DNA of 64,000 nt, from positions 151,845-215,844 of the forward strand of contig NZ_KB898194.1 of assembly GCF_000377505.1 (NCBI RefSeq), given 5' to 3'. The position numbers were made by a program, and so were the translations under genes. The notes below the pieces were generated by a model. The model saw only the letters and a program-made list of their open reading frames with translations. It was not told the origin of the DNA and ran no database searches. How positions within the stretch are numbered: position 1 is the first letter of the stretch; each line of letters opens with the position of its first letter. Of the stretch, positions 24,720-34,060 are shown piece by piece. Source of the DNA: Paenibacillus massiliensis 2301065 = DSM 16942. Its GTDB lineage: Bacteria; Bacillota; Bacilli; Paenibacillales; Paenibacillaceae.

Positions 24720-26345
24720 ATGAATTGCACAAGAAATCATAAATTATGGGTCAGTCTGATGCTCGTCGCTGTAATACTGGTGATAGCAGCATGCTCGAAT
24801 ACAGGGGAGAAGACTACCAATAGCCAGAAGGTACAGAACGAAAATGGTGAGCAATCCATTACCGTGTCATGGATGAGGGATCTGGGGCCGTCCAATCCAC
24901 ATGCCTATTACCCTTCACAATTGTTCTCACAGTCGATGATCTATGAGCCTTTGGTGGCTTACGGAAAGGGTGGGGAAATCAAGCCTCATCTGGCAAAGGA
25001 TTGGAAGATCAGTGAAGATGGGAAGGAGTATACATTCTTCTTGCGTGAGGATGTGACTTACTCTGACGGCACACCATTTAATGCGACTAGTGTAAAACGT
25101 AATATGGATGCCATTCTGCAAAACAAGACCACGCATAGCTGGCTGGGAACTGCAAAATTGCTGGAGCGGGCCGAGGTTGTGGATGAATTTACTGTGAAGC
25201 TTGTTATGTCTGAGCCGTATTATCCTGTACTGCAGGATTTGACAACTGTTCGTCCATTCCGTTTCCTGGCTGATGCAGGTTTTCCCGAGGATGGCAACAC
25301 ACTGGAGCATATAGTGGCACCTATTGGGACGGGACCCTGGATCCTTCAGGAATACAAGCAGGATGAGTATAGTGTGTTTGTTAAGAACCCCAACTATTGG
25401 GGGGAACAGCCTGCCTTGGACAAAATCACCGTGCGAATTATTCCCGACGCGGAGACGAGGGTGATGGCTTTTGAGAAGGGTGAGCTGGATCTGATTTTTG
25501 GCGAGGGCTCCATTAGTCTGGACTCCTTTACCGGACTTCGTGATGATGGACGGTACAAGACGGACCTGTCTGGGCCAGTAGGAACACGCAATCTAATTAT
25601 CAATACGCAGAACGAGAAGCTGGCGGATATACGTGTGCGATTGGCCTTACAGCATGGATTTGACAAGGTAGCTCTGGTCAAAGGGATTACTTCTGATGTA
25701 GAACAGGTGGCTGATCAGGTGATTACCACAGACTATCCGTATGTGAAGCAGACTTACGCGCCACTCAGCTATGATACGGCCAAAGCTGAAAGCTACTTGG
25801 AGGAGGCAGGCTGGAGGCTCTCAGCTCCAGGTGGTGTGCGCGAGAAGAATGGGGAGCAGCTCAGCTTTGAATTAATGTACGATACGACAGATCGGATTCA
25901 AAAGGCCATGGGTGAGGCGCTGCAAGCGGAATGGTCGGCTATTGGTGTGAAGGTTAAGCTGACAGGAATAGAGCTAGCCGAGCAGACCAAGCGCTTCCGA
26001 GCAGGAAATTACGAATTGAATTTCTGGTTCAACTCGGGCGTGCCCTATGATCCTCATACTTTGGTCAACGCTGTGGCAGAGCCAACCTTTGGGGTGGCGG
26101 AAGCTCACACGAATATACCTGACAAGGATAAGCTGGACAAGCAAATACATCAGGTGCTGGCATCTGTTAACGAGCAGGAAAGGCAGGAGCTATATGACGC
26201 GATCTTAGACACCATTCATCAGCAAGCGGTCATTGTTCCTTTATCGTATATTCGCCAATACACGGTCTACAATGATCGTCTGGACAATGTGACATTCCCG
26301 GATAGTCGATGGGATCATCCGTTCAACAGCATCCGCTTGAAATAA
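24720..26345 (+). CDS. NikA/CntA-like metal-chelate-binding lipoprotein
   Basis: Extracytoplasmic receptor of the peptide/nickel family 5 binding proteins. Its 541 residues start with a lipoprotein signal (LVAVILVIAACSN; modified Cys26). From memory it follows E. coli NikA closely: GPSNPHAYYPSQLFSQSMIY, LAKDWKISEDGKEYTFFLR, PIGTGPWILQEYKQDEY and KNPNYWGEQPALDKITV are near-copies of NikA segments. NikA binds Ni with histidine and also Fe(III) chelates; the staphylococcal paralogue CntA takes staphylopine-metal. GGGGGAG lies about 9 bases before the ATG. There are no permease or ATPase genes beside it, so it is an orphan receptor. The Fur box points to iron or broad metallophore use rather than nickel alone. 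Confidence 0.88.
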   Translation: MNCTRNHKLWVSLMLVAVILVIAACSNTGEKTTNSQKVQNENGEQSITVSWMRDLGPSNPHAYYPSQLFSQSMIYEPLVAYGKGGEIKPHLAKDWKISEDGKEYTFFLREDVTYSDGTPFNATSVKRNMDAILQNKTTHSWLGTAKLLERAEVVDEFTVKLVMSEPYYPVLQDLTTVRPFRFLADAGFPEDGNTLEHIVAPIGTGPWILQEYKQDEYSVFVKNPNYWGEQPALDKITVRIIPDAETRVMAFEKGELDLIFGEGSISLDSFTGLRDDGRYKTDLSGPVGTRNLIINTQNEKLADIRVRLALQHGFDKVALVKGITSDVEQVADQVITTDYPYVKQTYAPLSYDTAKAESYLEEAGWRLSAPGGVREKNGEQLSFELMYDTTDRIQKAMGEALQAEWSAIGVKVKLTGIELAEQTKRFRAGNYELNFWFNSGVPYDPHTLVNAVAEPTFGVAEAHTNIPDKDKLDKQIHQVLASVNEQERQELYDAILDTIHQQAVIVPLSYIRQYTVYNDRLDNVTFPDSRWDHPFNSIRLK

Positions 26346-26354
26346 GGGCAGCGT

Positions 26355-27593
26355 ATGAGTAGGCGTTCACAGCGGGAAGGGGACTCTCAGTCCATCTCTT
26401 CAGGCATGTATCGGCTATATGCTCTTACATTTTTGTTTTTCAGTGTCAATGCCTTCACGCAGGTGGTTCTTCCTTTGTATGGTAAAAGTATTGGTCTGGA
26501 TAACCGTACGATAGGTGTATTGCTTGGTGCCTATCTTCTGGTCAGCATGTTGTTGCGTCCATGGGCAGGGGCCGTTGTTGAACGAGTGGGAGTTCGGCGT
26601 ATGCTGCAATGGATTCTGCTCTGTCATCTGCTGGTGGTGCTGCTCTATGCGTGGCTCGATCAGACAGCATACGGTCTCATTCTGATCCGGGGATTGCAGG
26701 GGGCGATAGCAGCTTTCTTCTCTCTGACTTTACAGATTGCTGTAGTGGATACTCTACCAGAGCGTGAAAGGGCACAGGGACTATCCCTATATTTGCTGTT
26801 CGGTATGCTGCCCTCGGTTATGGGACCTGCGGTTGCGTTATGGATCTGGGAGCATGCGGGCTTTCGCGGATTTATGATGAGCCTCCTGCTGGCTGCTGTT
26901 ATTACGTGGCTGACAGGTCTCACAAGCCGGCTGCCAATAGGGAGCAATTCACATCGTTTGCCGTCGCAACGACATGAAAATAAGCTGCCGTCGGAGAGAA
27001 AAATGCATGCACTGCGCAGGGCTATCGTCAATCGGAGCTTTATCATGAGCAGTGTGGTGATGACAATGGCAGCCACAGGATTTGGTGCTACCACAGCATT
27101 CCTTGCTTTGTACGTTGACTACACGAGAGTAGGCCACGCTGGAGTCTATTTTGCGATTCAGTCTGGTGTTATTGTGCTGGTGCGCTTTGCTTTCCGCAAG
27201 CTGCTTCCCTCGGATGGTATCTGGCATAGTCGATCTATCGCCGTCCTGCTCGGTTCCATGGCCATAGGACTACTATGCACGGTTATGGCACCTTGGACAG
27301 GAAAATCCATTGTTCTGTACATGGGGGCGGTGACAATCGGTTTTGGGATGGCTCATATCTATCCTATTTTAGCAGCCTACCTGAGCATTGCTCTTGAGCA
27401 GACTACTCGCAAAATCTGGATGGGATTATTTATATCCATGGCAGATCTGGGAGCGGTCATCGGTAGCATAGGGATGGGGCTGGTCGCTGATTATACCGGA
27501 TATGCATATGTGTTCGTCATATGTGCGGGCATGCTTGCGTGTACAGGCCTATTGGTTGCAGCAAGCAATGGCTTTATGAAGAAATCAGTCTAA
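26355..27593 (+). CDS. MFS transporter (possible metallophore exporter)
   Basis: A 12-helix major facilitator of 412 residues. Helix 1 is YALTFLFFSVNAFTQVVLPL, the loop 2-3 motif is RPWAGAVVERVGVRR and helix 5 contains YLLFGMLPSVMGPAVALWIW. A central charged loop (about 197-215) separates the two halves. It starts 9 bp after the NikA-like gene, so both share the Fur-controlled transcript. In Cnt/staphylopine operons an MFS pump (CntE) is encoded with the receptor CntA. This pairing is similar, but the biosynthesis genes cntKLM and permeases cntBCDF are absent here. Substrate is inferred only. Confidence 0.85.
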   Translation: MSRRSQREGDSQSISSGMYRLYALTFLFFSVNAFTQVVLPLYGKSIGLDNRTIGVLLGAYLLVSMLLRPWAGAVVERVGVRRMLQWILLCHLLVVLLYAWLDQTAYGLILIRGLQGAIAAFFSLTLQIAVVDTLPERERAQGLSLYLLFGMLPSVMGPAVALWIWEHAGFRGFMMSLLLAAVITWLTGLTSRLPIGSNSHRLPSQRHENKLPSERKMHALRRAIVNRSFIMSSVVMTMAATGFGATTAFLALYVDYTRVGHAGVYFAIQSGVIVLVRFAFRKLLPSDGIWHSRSIAVLLGSMAIGLLCTVMAPWTGKSIVLYMGAVTIGFGMAHIYPILAAYLSIALEQTTRKIWMGLFISMADLGAVIGSIGMGLVADYTGYAYVFVICAGMLACTGLLVAASNGFMKKSV

Positions 27594-27937
27594 GGCTTCT
27601 TGGCCATCATATCGTCCATTGTATATGCAACAGGCTTGATTTGGCTAAATAGTCGTTCGATTTGACTATGGTTCTACCGCAGGGACAGTGCTAGGATTAG
27701 CCTATCTGAATACTTGCGAAATGGATAACAGAATTAGATAACAGAAATGAATAGCAATAGTAACCAACATACAAGGAGGCTCTATACAAGGAGCTTCTTT
27801 GTGACTTCATTTGTGTAAGCGTTTCAAATGCATTGTGAAAGCCTGACGCTGATATGCTGAGCCATTAACCATGCTCTTATCGAACGTCCGAGCAACGTTA
27901 TCACGCTATCAATCTGGTAATCCTGAGGAGGGTACAT
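27594..27937. other. 344-bp gap upstream of the alpha-glucuronidase gene
   Basis: No gene is seen. It contains a 10-bp imperfect hairpin (27774-27801; AAGGAGGCTC with GAGCTTCTTT), which may end the MFS transcript. TGTAAGCGTTTCAA at about 27814 is a CG-centred element like LacI-family or cre operators but off by one base from the cre spacing. Confidence 0.4.
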
Positions 27938-30043
27938 ATGATGACTAACCCTGTTTCCGAGCCATTAGAGCACATGAAGGCACATGGCTATGATGCTTGG
28001 TTAAGCTACGAATCGTCGTTGCCTATCGCTGTTGCGGCTCAATATCGCCCCTGGTGTGGTGCGATCCATGTCAGCGAGCCACATGCGACCATAGAGGCCG
28101 CCGCTACAGAGCTGCATCGGGGGATTATATCCATGCTGGATGTTCATACCGAGATGAGCAGCGCTACAACGGATCAGCCGCATATTGCGCTGGGAACCTT
28201 CAGCGGAATGTTTGGGGAAGATTCCAGTTATCCGGCGGAGTTATTTACCTCAACAGATCGTGAATCTACTGGAGTAGAAGGCTTTATCATCCGTACATGT
28301 CCTGCTGAGCGCTGCATTGCCATTGGAGCTGCTGAGCCTGTCGGGGTACTGTATGGTGTGTATCATCTATTACGTCTTATGGGAACAGGACGACCATTGG
28401 ATACGCTTGATGAGGTGGTTGTCCCGGTCAACGGTCTGCGAATGCTCGATCATTGGGACAACATGGATGGCAGTATTGAGCGGGGCTATGCAGGTCCGTC
28501 CTTTCTGTACGAGCAGCATCAGTTCACGGCCAATCAGGAACGATTACGCGATTATGCCAGATTAATGTCCTCTATCGGTATCAATGCGATTTGTATCAAT
28601 AATGTGAATGTCCATCAGCAGGAGACACAGCTGATCACTCCGCGGTATCTTCCAGATGTTGCGAAGCTTGCGGAGGTGTTCCGAATCTATGGTATTCAGC
28701 TATATCTGAGCATTAACTTTGCCAGTCCGCTGGAGTTGGGTGGCCCTGAGACGGCAGATCCCCTGAATGATGCAGTCCGACAGTGGTGGACGGAAAAGGC
28801 TGCAGAAATCTATTCATTCATCCCGGACTTTGGCGGTGTTGTGGTCAAGGCAGACTCAGAGAATCGCCCTGGTCCATTCACTTATGGGCGCAATCATGCG
28901 GATGGGGCGAATATGCTGGCAGAGGCGCTCCAGCCATACGGCGGTATCGTCATCTGGCGCTGCTTTGTATACAATTGCAAGCAGGATTGGCGGGATCGCT
29001 CAACAGATCGGGCCCGGGCGGCGTATGATCATTTTAAGCCGCTGGACGGTCATTTCCACGACAATGTCGTGCTGCAGATCAAGAATGGACCGCTGGATTT
29101 TCAGGTACGGGAGCCTGTGTCACCGCTGCTCGGCGGCATGGAGCATACTCATCAAATATTGGAGTTTCAGATTACCCAGGAATATACCGGGCAGCAGCGA
29201 CATGTCTGCTATCTGGTACCGCAGTGGAAGGAGATTCTGGAATTCGATACGTGTGCACAAGACAAATATGCTCCATTGAAGCATGTGGTGGATGGGTCGT
29301 TGTGGGAGCGGGCACGAAATGGGATAGCGGCCGTGACGAACGTAGGCGCAGACTGGAACTGGACCGGGCATTTGCTGGCACAGGCGAATCTGTATGGCTA
29401 TGGACGGCTTGCCTGGAATCCTGACTTGAGTGCAGAGGCCATTGCGGAGGAATGGGTGAAGCTAGTCTTTGGTCTGGATGAACTCGTGGTCAGTGCCATC
29501 ACGCAGATGCTGATGGATTCGTGGCCGATCTACGAGTCATATACTTCCCCGCTCGGAGTAGGCTGGATGGTGAATCCGGATCATCATTATGGGCCCAACG
29601 TGGACGGATATGAATACTCGAAGTGGGGCACATATCACTACGCAGACAGCAAAGGGATTGGAGTTGACCGCACAGTCCATTCTGGTAGCGGCTATAGCTC
29701 ACAGTATATGGGGGCGAATGCCGAGCGTTACGAGTCACTGGAGCGATGTCCAGATGAGCTGCTGTTATTTTTCCACCATGTTCCCTATGAGCACCGCTTG
29801 AAGTCAGGTACAACCGTCATTCAGCATATCTACGATACTCATTTCGCAGGTGCGGACAGAGCAGCAGCGCTGCTGTCCACTTGGAGGGAGCTACAGGGAC
29901 GCATGAAGCAGACTTATTTCGAGCAGGTGGAGGCTAGGCTGGAGGAGCAAGCGGAGCATGCCAAGGAATGGAGGGACCAAATTAATACGTATTTCTACCG
30001 TAAGAGCGGTATTGAGGACCGCGAGCGGCGAATGATTTATTAA
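27938..30043 (+). CDS. aguA: alpha-glucuronidase, glycoside hydrolase family 67
   Basis: Removes 4-O-methyl-glucuronic acid from the non-reducing end of aldouronic acids derived from glucuronoxylan, in the cytoplasm. The 701-residue length and order of conserved blocks fit GH67: GVYHLLRLMGTGRPLDTLDE, FGGVVVKADSENRPGPFTYG (catalytic-site region), GIVIWRCFVYNCKQDWRDRS, HDNVVLQIKNGPLDFQVREP and GVGWMVNPDHHYGPNVDGYE. There is no signal peptide. GAGGAGG lies 8 bases before the ATG. Usually this gene sits in a xylan utilisation operon with GH10 and an LplABC transporter. Here it stands alone, so the uptake genes must be elsewhere. Confidence 0.95.
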   Translation: MMTNPVSEPLEHMKAHGYDAWLSYESSLPIAVAAQYRPWCGAIHVSEPHATIEAAATELHRGIISMLDVHTEMSSATTDQPHIALGTFSGMFGEDSSYPAELFTSTDRESTGVEGFIIRTCPAERCIAIGAAEPVGVLYGVYHLLRLMGTGRPLDTLDEVVVPVNGLRMLDHWDNMDGSIERGYAGPSFLYEQHQFTANQERLRDYARLMSSIGINAICINNVNVHQQETQLITPRYLPDVAKLAEVFRIYGIQLYLSINFASPLELGGPETADPLNDAVRQWWTEKAAEIYSFIPDFGGVVVKADSENRPGPFTYGRNHADGANMLAEALQPYGGIVIWRCFVYNCKQDWRDRSTDRARAAYDHFKPLDGHFHDNVVLQIKNGPLDFQVREPVSPLLGGMEHTHQILEFQITQEYTGQQRHVCYLVPQWKEILEFDTCAQDKYAPLKHVVDGSLWERARNGIAAVTNVGADWNWTGHLLAQANLYGYGRLAWNPDLSAEAIAEEWVKLVFGLDELVVSAITQMLMDSWPIYESYTSPLGVGWMVNPDHHYGPNVDGYEYSKWGTYHYADSKGIGVDRTVHSGSGYSSQYMGANAERYESLERCPDELLLFFHHVPYEHRLKSGTTVIQHIYDTHFAGADRAAALLSTWRELQGRMKQTYFEQVEARLEEQAEHAKEWRDQINTYFYRKSGIEDRERRMIY

Positions 30044-30142
30044 GCCTGTCTATGTGGCAATAGCTGCGAACGCGTGGGGAGATTTCCCTCTAGGTAGCAC
30101 CTTGCCTGAATATGATTTCAGTATGTAGTCTGTAATTATTGT

Positions 30143-30218
30143 CCTTGGTATGTAATTATAGCCTTGGTATGTAATTATAGCTTTAGTATGTAATGATAAC
30201 GTAGTATGTAAGATAACT
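30143..30218. repeat. 19-bp tandem repeat downstream of aguA
   Basis: CCTTGGTATGTAATTATAG occurs twice exactly (30143-30161, 30162-30180), followed by two degenerate copies. Confidence 0.8.
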
Positions 30219-30236
30219 ATAGATAGTAAAAAAGGA

Positions 30237-30260
30237 AGCCTGCACTACTCGTGCAGGCTT
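30237..30260. terminator. bidirectional terminator between aguA and the MFS gene
   Basis: A perfect 10-bp stem, AAGCCTGCAC with GTGCAGGCTT and a 5-base loop, has an A-rich left flank and a T-rich right flank between convergent genes. Confidence 0.75.
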
Positions 30261-30288
30261 ATTTCTCGTTGAAGTATGGCTCCAGCAA

Positions 30289-31506
30289 TTAGTTACCTTT
30301 GATCCCTCGAACGAGCTTGGGAGTCAGCTCCGTGAGATAGTAGAGCAGTGCGATGAATGGCATTGCCACGCCTATAAGGGCTGTAGGTCCCCAGCCGCCA
30401 TGTGCGTAAGACCATCCTCCAAGAAAAGAACCAGCAGCTCCGCCCAGGAAAAAGATGGCCATGAACAGCCCATTGAGTCGGCCCCTGGTCTCATTGCCCA
30501 GAGAATAGATGGTACGCTGTCCAAGCACAAGGTTACCGGATACGGCCATGTCCAGCGTAATAGCAGCAACGACAAGGAGTGTGAGGGAAAACGTGGAGCT
30601 GCCTTGATTCAGGTAGGCGACCAGGAATGACAGAATGGCGATGATGAATGCCAAACCGGTCAATGGCTGGGTCCATCCTTTGTCTGCGAGTCTTCCGGCT
30701 ATAGGGGCAGCGATCGCTCCCGCTACTCCAGCTAGTGCGAACCATGCGATCCCCTGCTGCGACAGGCCGAAGTGGTCCGTCAGATACAGGGGAACTGCTG
30801 TCCAGAACAGACTGAATGCCCCGAATAGAGAGGCCTGATAGGCTGCACGACGACGCAGGGCTGGCTGTGTCTTCAACAAGGTCCAGAGTGATGCGATCAG
30901 CCCCTTATAGCTCAGGGATGGTGACGGCTTGCGGGTAGGAAGGGCACGGGACAAGAGGATAGCGAGCACGGCAATGGCTACGGCCGAGATCCAGAATACG
31001 GACTGCCAGCCCCAGACATCCGCTACGAAGCTGGCGACAGGCCGTGCGAACATAATCCCTAGCAGTAACCCACTCATTACATTGCCAACGACACGTCCTC
31101 GTTGTTCTTCAGATGCCAGATAGGTGGCGAAAGGCACTAATATCTGGGCCACGACACTGCCTAAGCCGAGCAGCAGCGAGAAGGTGAGGAACAACGCTGC
31201 GTTCGGAGCCAGAGCTGCACCGATCAGAGCAAATACAACAGCGACTAGGGCGGTAATGACAAGACGGCGATTCTCGAATAGATCACTGAGTGGCACGATG
31301 AACAGGAGTCCTATGACATATCCGATCTGGGTAATAGTTACGATGAATCCGGCAGTCTCGGCACTTAAGCCCGTTGCTGCACTGATCGGACCAACAAGGG
31401 TCTGGGAATAATAGAGATTGGCGACGATGAGCCCGCATGCGGCTGCTAGCAGGAAGACCAGACCGTTAGAGAGCGTTGCTTCTTGGGGGACACGCTTTTT
31501 TATCAT
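30289..31506 (-). CDS. MFS efflux transporter (DHA1-like)
   Basis: A 405-residue, 12-helix major facilitator. GGAGG lies 8 bases before the ATG. The N-terminal half includes LIVANLYYSQTLVGPISAAT and VPLSDLFENRRLVIT (motif A). The second half includes IAAPIAGRLADKGWTQPLTG, the repeated motif A. It resembles the YnfM/arabinose-efflux group of drug and sugar exporters. The divergent TetR gene and a palindromic site by its start indicate induction by a toxic or signalling compound, which cannot be named. Confidence 0.88.
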   Translation of the reverse strand: MIKKRVPQEATLSNGLVFLLAAACGLIVANLYYSQTLVGPISAATGLSAETAGFIVTITQIGYVIGLLFIVPLSDLFENRRLVITALVAVVFALIGAALAPNAALFLTFSLLLGLGSVVAQILVPFATYLASEEQRGRVVGNVMSGLLLGIMFARPVASFVADVWGWQSVFWISAVAIAVLAILLSRALPTRKPSPSLSYKGLIASLWTLLKTQPALRRRAAYQASLFGAFSLFWTAVPLYLTDHFGLSQQGIAWFALAGVAGAIAAPIAGRLADKGWTQPLTGLAFIIAILSFLVAYLNQGSSTFSLTLLVVAAITLDMAVSGNLVLGQRTIYSLGNETRGRLNGLFMAIFFLGGAAGSFLGGWSYAHGGWGPTALIGVAMPFIALLYYLTELTPKLVRGIKGN

Positions 31507-31528
31507 GAGAATAACCTCCTCGATTTAA

Positions 31529-31543
31529 TGAACGGTTAGTTCA
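31529..31543 (-). promoter_or_regulatory. palindromic operator before the MFS gene
   Basis: TGAAC-GGTTA-GTTCA is an exact inverted repeat 22 bp upstream of the MFS start, suited to the divergent TetR-type repressor. A related GAACGTTTCG lies at about 31572. Confidence 0.6.
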
Positions 31544-31795
31544 CTAATTTGTATGAGTAAATAATATACTGAACGTTTCGTTTTGTAAATAGGCTGATTT
31601 TTTGATATACTACACATATGATTTTAAGGACCGAAGCCACTACGCCACGCGGGAGACTACAGTCAAATGAGAACAACAGCATTCCAATATCACCGAGCAA
31701 GTAGATCTACTTATCACCGAGCGAGTTGAGCTAACCAAGAAATCGAGTCCGTATTGGATCTTCGACTGGCGAAGAATTGAAGGAGGATGTACGGT

Positions 31796-32380
31796 ATGAG
31801 CGGCAAAAGAGGAAGACCGCGCAATCTGGAGACGCAGCATGCGATTCTCAATACGTCATACGAATTATTGCTGGAGCATGGCTTCGGTGCAGTAACGATT
31901 GAGAAGATTGCGGAGCAGGCGCAGGTGAGCAAAGCAACGATCTATAAATGGTGGCCGAATAAAGCAGCGGTGGTGATGGATGGCTTCATGCATGCTGCTT
32001 CGGCCCGATTACCGATTCCCGATACAGGTAAGGTCACCGAGGATATACTACTGCATGTATCCAATCTGGTCCGGTTTATGACAAGTCGTGAAGGACAGAT
32101 TATTACGGAGCTGATCGGGGGAGGACAATTCGACACAGCCCTGGCAACGGAGCTACGTTTGCGTTATATCCAGCCACGTCGCCAAGAGGCAGGACAGCTG
32201 CTACAGAGAGGAATAGAGCGCGGAGAACTGCCAGAGCATCTTGATGTGGGAGTCACTATTGATTTGGTATACGGCCCGATTTTTTATCGTCTGCTGGTTA
32301 CTGGTGATCCGCTCGACGAGGGGTATGTTCGCAGCCTGGTTGATCTTACGATCCGCAGTGTTCATCAATATTTTGCATAG
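31796..32380 (+). CDS. TetR-family transcriptional regulator
   Basis: ATG 31796 is preferred because AAGGAGG lies 9 bases upstream; an in-frame ATG three codons earlier overlaps that site. The 194-residue protein has a TetR helix-turn-helix (FGAVTIEKIAEQAQVSKATI, then YKWWPNKAAVVMDGF; about residues 29-63). A C-terminal ligand domain resembles TetR_C_16/AcrR types (TELIGGGQFDTALATELRLR). It is divergent from the MFS pump and very likely represses it through the TGAAC/GTTCA site. Confidence 0.88.
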   Translation: MSGKRGRPRNLETQHAILNTSYELLLEHGFGAVTIEKIAEQAQVSKATIYKWWPNKAAVVMDGFMHAASARLPIPDTGKVTEDILLHVSNLVRFMTSREGQIITELIGGGQFDTALATELRLRYIQPRRQEAGQLLQRGIERGELPEHLDVGVTIDLVYGPIFYRLLVTGDPLDEGYVRSLVDLTIRSVHQYFA

Positions 32381-32420
32381 ATTCATTAGAGAGCTTCTAA
32401 TGTACCTGGATGAGAATTGG

Positions 32421-32436
32421 TTGTGCAAATGCACAA
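32421..32436 (+). promoter_or_regulatory. palindromic operator for the glycerate permease gene (CdaR-type site)
   Basis: TTGTGCA-AA-TGCACAA is a perfect inverted repeat about 90 bp upstream of the GntP gene. Nearly the same 16-mer precedes the CdaR-like regulator gene (36387-36402), so both are probably bound by that protein. Confidence 0.65.
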
Positions 32437-32527
32437 TCAATTTCGTCTTTTCATCAATATTTTTTTGTGGCGCAAACTCTTATACTGAAAGCGTGTTCAA
32501 CAAGAGCAAGCTAGGAGGCTGCAAGGA

Positions 32528-33823
32528 ATGGAAGGATTAATGATTGGATGGTATGGTGCATTGGCAGGGTTGGCGCTTGCAATCATTCTCATACTGAAGA
32601 AGCTCAACCCCGTATATGCTCTATTTTTGGGAGCGATTACAGGCGCATTAATCGGTGGTGCGAATCTGGAGGAGACCGTAGGCGTTCTTGTAAGCGGTAC
32701 ACAAAGTGTAATCGGAACCGTACTGCGGGTTCTGGCGGCTGGCGTGCTGGCTGGCGTCATGATGGAATCCGGTGCGGCTGAGACGATTGCACAGGCGATT
32801 GTGAAGAAATTTGGCGGGAGCAAGGCCATTTTGGCACTGGCGCTGGCTACGATGCTAATTACAGCTGTAGGCGTATTCATCCCTGTCGCTGTATTGATTG
32901 TGGCGCCCATTGCCTTGTCTGTCGGCAATAAAATGGGGATCTCGAAGCTGGCATTACTGGTAGCGCTCTCGGGGGGAGGGAAGGCAGGCAACATCATTTC
33001 ACCTAATCCCAATACGATTGCTGCTGCTCGCGGGTTCGAGCTTGACTTGAGTCATGTGATGCTCGCAGGGCTTCTGCCGGCAGTCTTCGGTCTCGCAGTT
33101 ACAGTCATTGTGGCATCGTTGCTGAAGAAGAAGGGAACCATGGTGTCGGGGGATGAAGCGCAATATAGCGAGAACGAGAATAATGATTATCCACCACTGG
33201 GGCGAGCGATTGTGGCACCACTGGTTGCTATCGTGCTACTAATGATCAATCCTATTGGCTCGCTGTCTGGCATTGAGCTGTTATCCAATATGAAGGTCGA
33301 TGCTCTGTATATTCTGCCAATCGCGGGAATCATCGGGCTGCTGGCCATGGGTAAGGGGAACAAGATGCTGGAATATAGCGCGTCTGGTCTCAATAAAATG
33401 ACGGCAACCGTACTGATTCTGATCGGTGCTGGCGGGATTGCTGGGCTCATCGCTGCTTCGGATCTCTCCACGCAGGTCGTAGCTCTGATTGAGGGATCAG
33501 GTATCGCCGGGACATTCCTTGCGCCGATCTCGGGTATTCTGATGGCGGCTGCCACAGCTTCTACTTCAACCGGTGTAATTCTAGCTACGGGTTCCTTCGG
33601 ACAGGCTGTCCTGAATATGGGGACACCACCGCTAGCTGCATCCGTAATGGTGCACACAGGTGCTACAGTTATTGATTCCCTGCCACAAGGCAACTATTTC
33701 CACGTAACTGCGGATAGCATGAAGATGTCGATCAAGCAACGTATGGGTGTAGTTCCTTATGAGGCGATTGTGGGCGGAACGATGACGATTGTCGCTACCG
33801 TAGTATACGGCTTCTTACTGTAG
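32528..33823 (+). CDS. GntP-family permease, probably for glycerate
   Basis: Inner-membrane permease of 431 residues with 12-14 helices. AGGAGG lies 9 bases before the ATG. GntP-family features include ILILKKLNPVYALFLGAITG near the N-terminus, the central SGGGKAGNIISPNPNTIAAA and VIDSLPQGNYFHVTADSMKM near the end. Family members carry gluconate and related hydroxy-acids. Glycerate kinase downstream and a CdaR-type regulator make D-glycerate the probable substrate (inference). In relatives these three genes form a compact module. Confidence 0.88.
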   Translation: MEGLMIGWYGALAGLALAIILILKKLNPVYALFLGAITGALIGGANLEETVGVLVSGTQSVIGTVLRVLAAGVLAGVMMESGAAETIAQAIVKKFGGSKAILALALATMLITAVGVFIPVAVLIVAPIALSVGNKMGISKLALLVALSGGGKAGNIISPNPNTIAAARGFELDLSHVMLAGLLPAVFGLAVTVIVASLLKKKGTMVSGDEAQYSENENNDYPPLGRAIVAPLVAIVLLMINPIGSLSGIELLSNMKVDALYILPIAGIIGLLAMGKGNKMLEYSASGLNKMTATVLILIGAGGIAGLIAASDLSTQVVALIEGSGIAGTFLAPISGILMAAATASTSTGVILATGSFGQAVLNMGTPPLAASVMVHTGATVIDSLPQGNYFHVTADSMKMSIKQRMGVVPYEAIVGGTMTIVATVVYGFLL

Positions 33824-33897
33824 TGAAGCGATGTGAGCCACGTAGCCAAGTGAGATAACCAAGCTAAGTCAGCTATAACCTGAGTCAGCTATAAGCT

Positions 33898-33942
33898 AAA
33901 TAAGCTACAGGCTAAATAAGCTACAGGCTAAATAAGCTAAAT
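33898..33942. repeat. 16-bp tandem repeat between permease and kinase genes
   Basis: AAATAAGCTACAGGCT is present twice exactly (33898-33913, 33914-33929), followed by a partial third copy. Looser AAGCTA and AGTCAGCTATAA motifs extend the pattern back to about 33860. It fills much of the 237-bp gap. Confidence 0.8.
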
Positions 33943-34060
33943 CAACTACGTTAAGCCACGTAAGCTGTGCTAAAACAATGACATGATGATTGAGTGAGAC
34001 TATACAGATACAAGGATTGTCGACAGTAATGTGTCTACATTAATGATGGGGTGAGAGAGA

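Noticed and set aside
27810..27830. cre site before aguA
   Set aside because: TGTAAGCGTTTCAA lacks one base in the centre compared with the CcpA consensus; could be a LacI-type site but there is no regulator nearby to support it.
30143..30218. Possible CRISPR-like or phage attachment repeats
   Set aside because: Units are adjacent with no spacers and only two are exact; simple tandem duplication.
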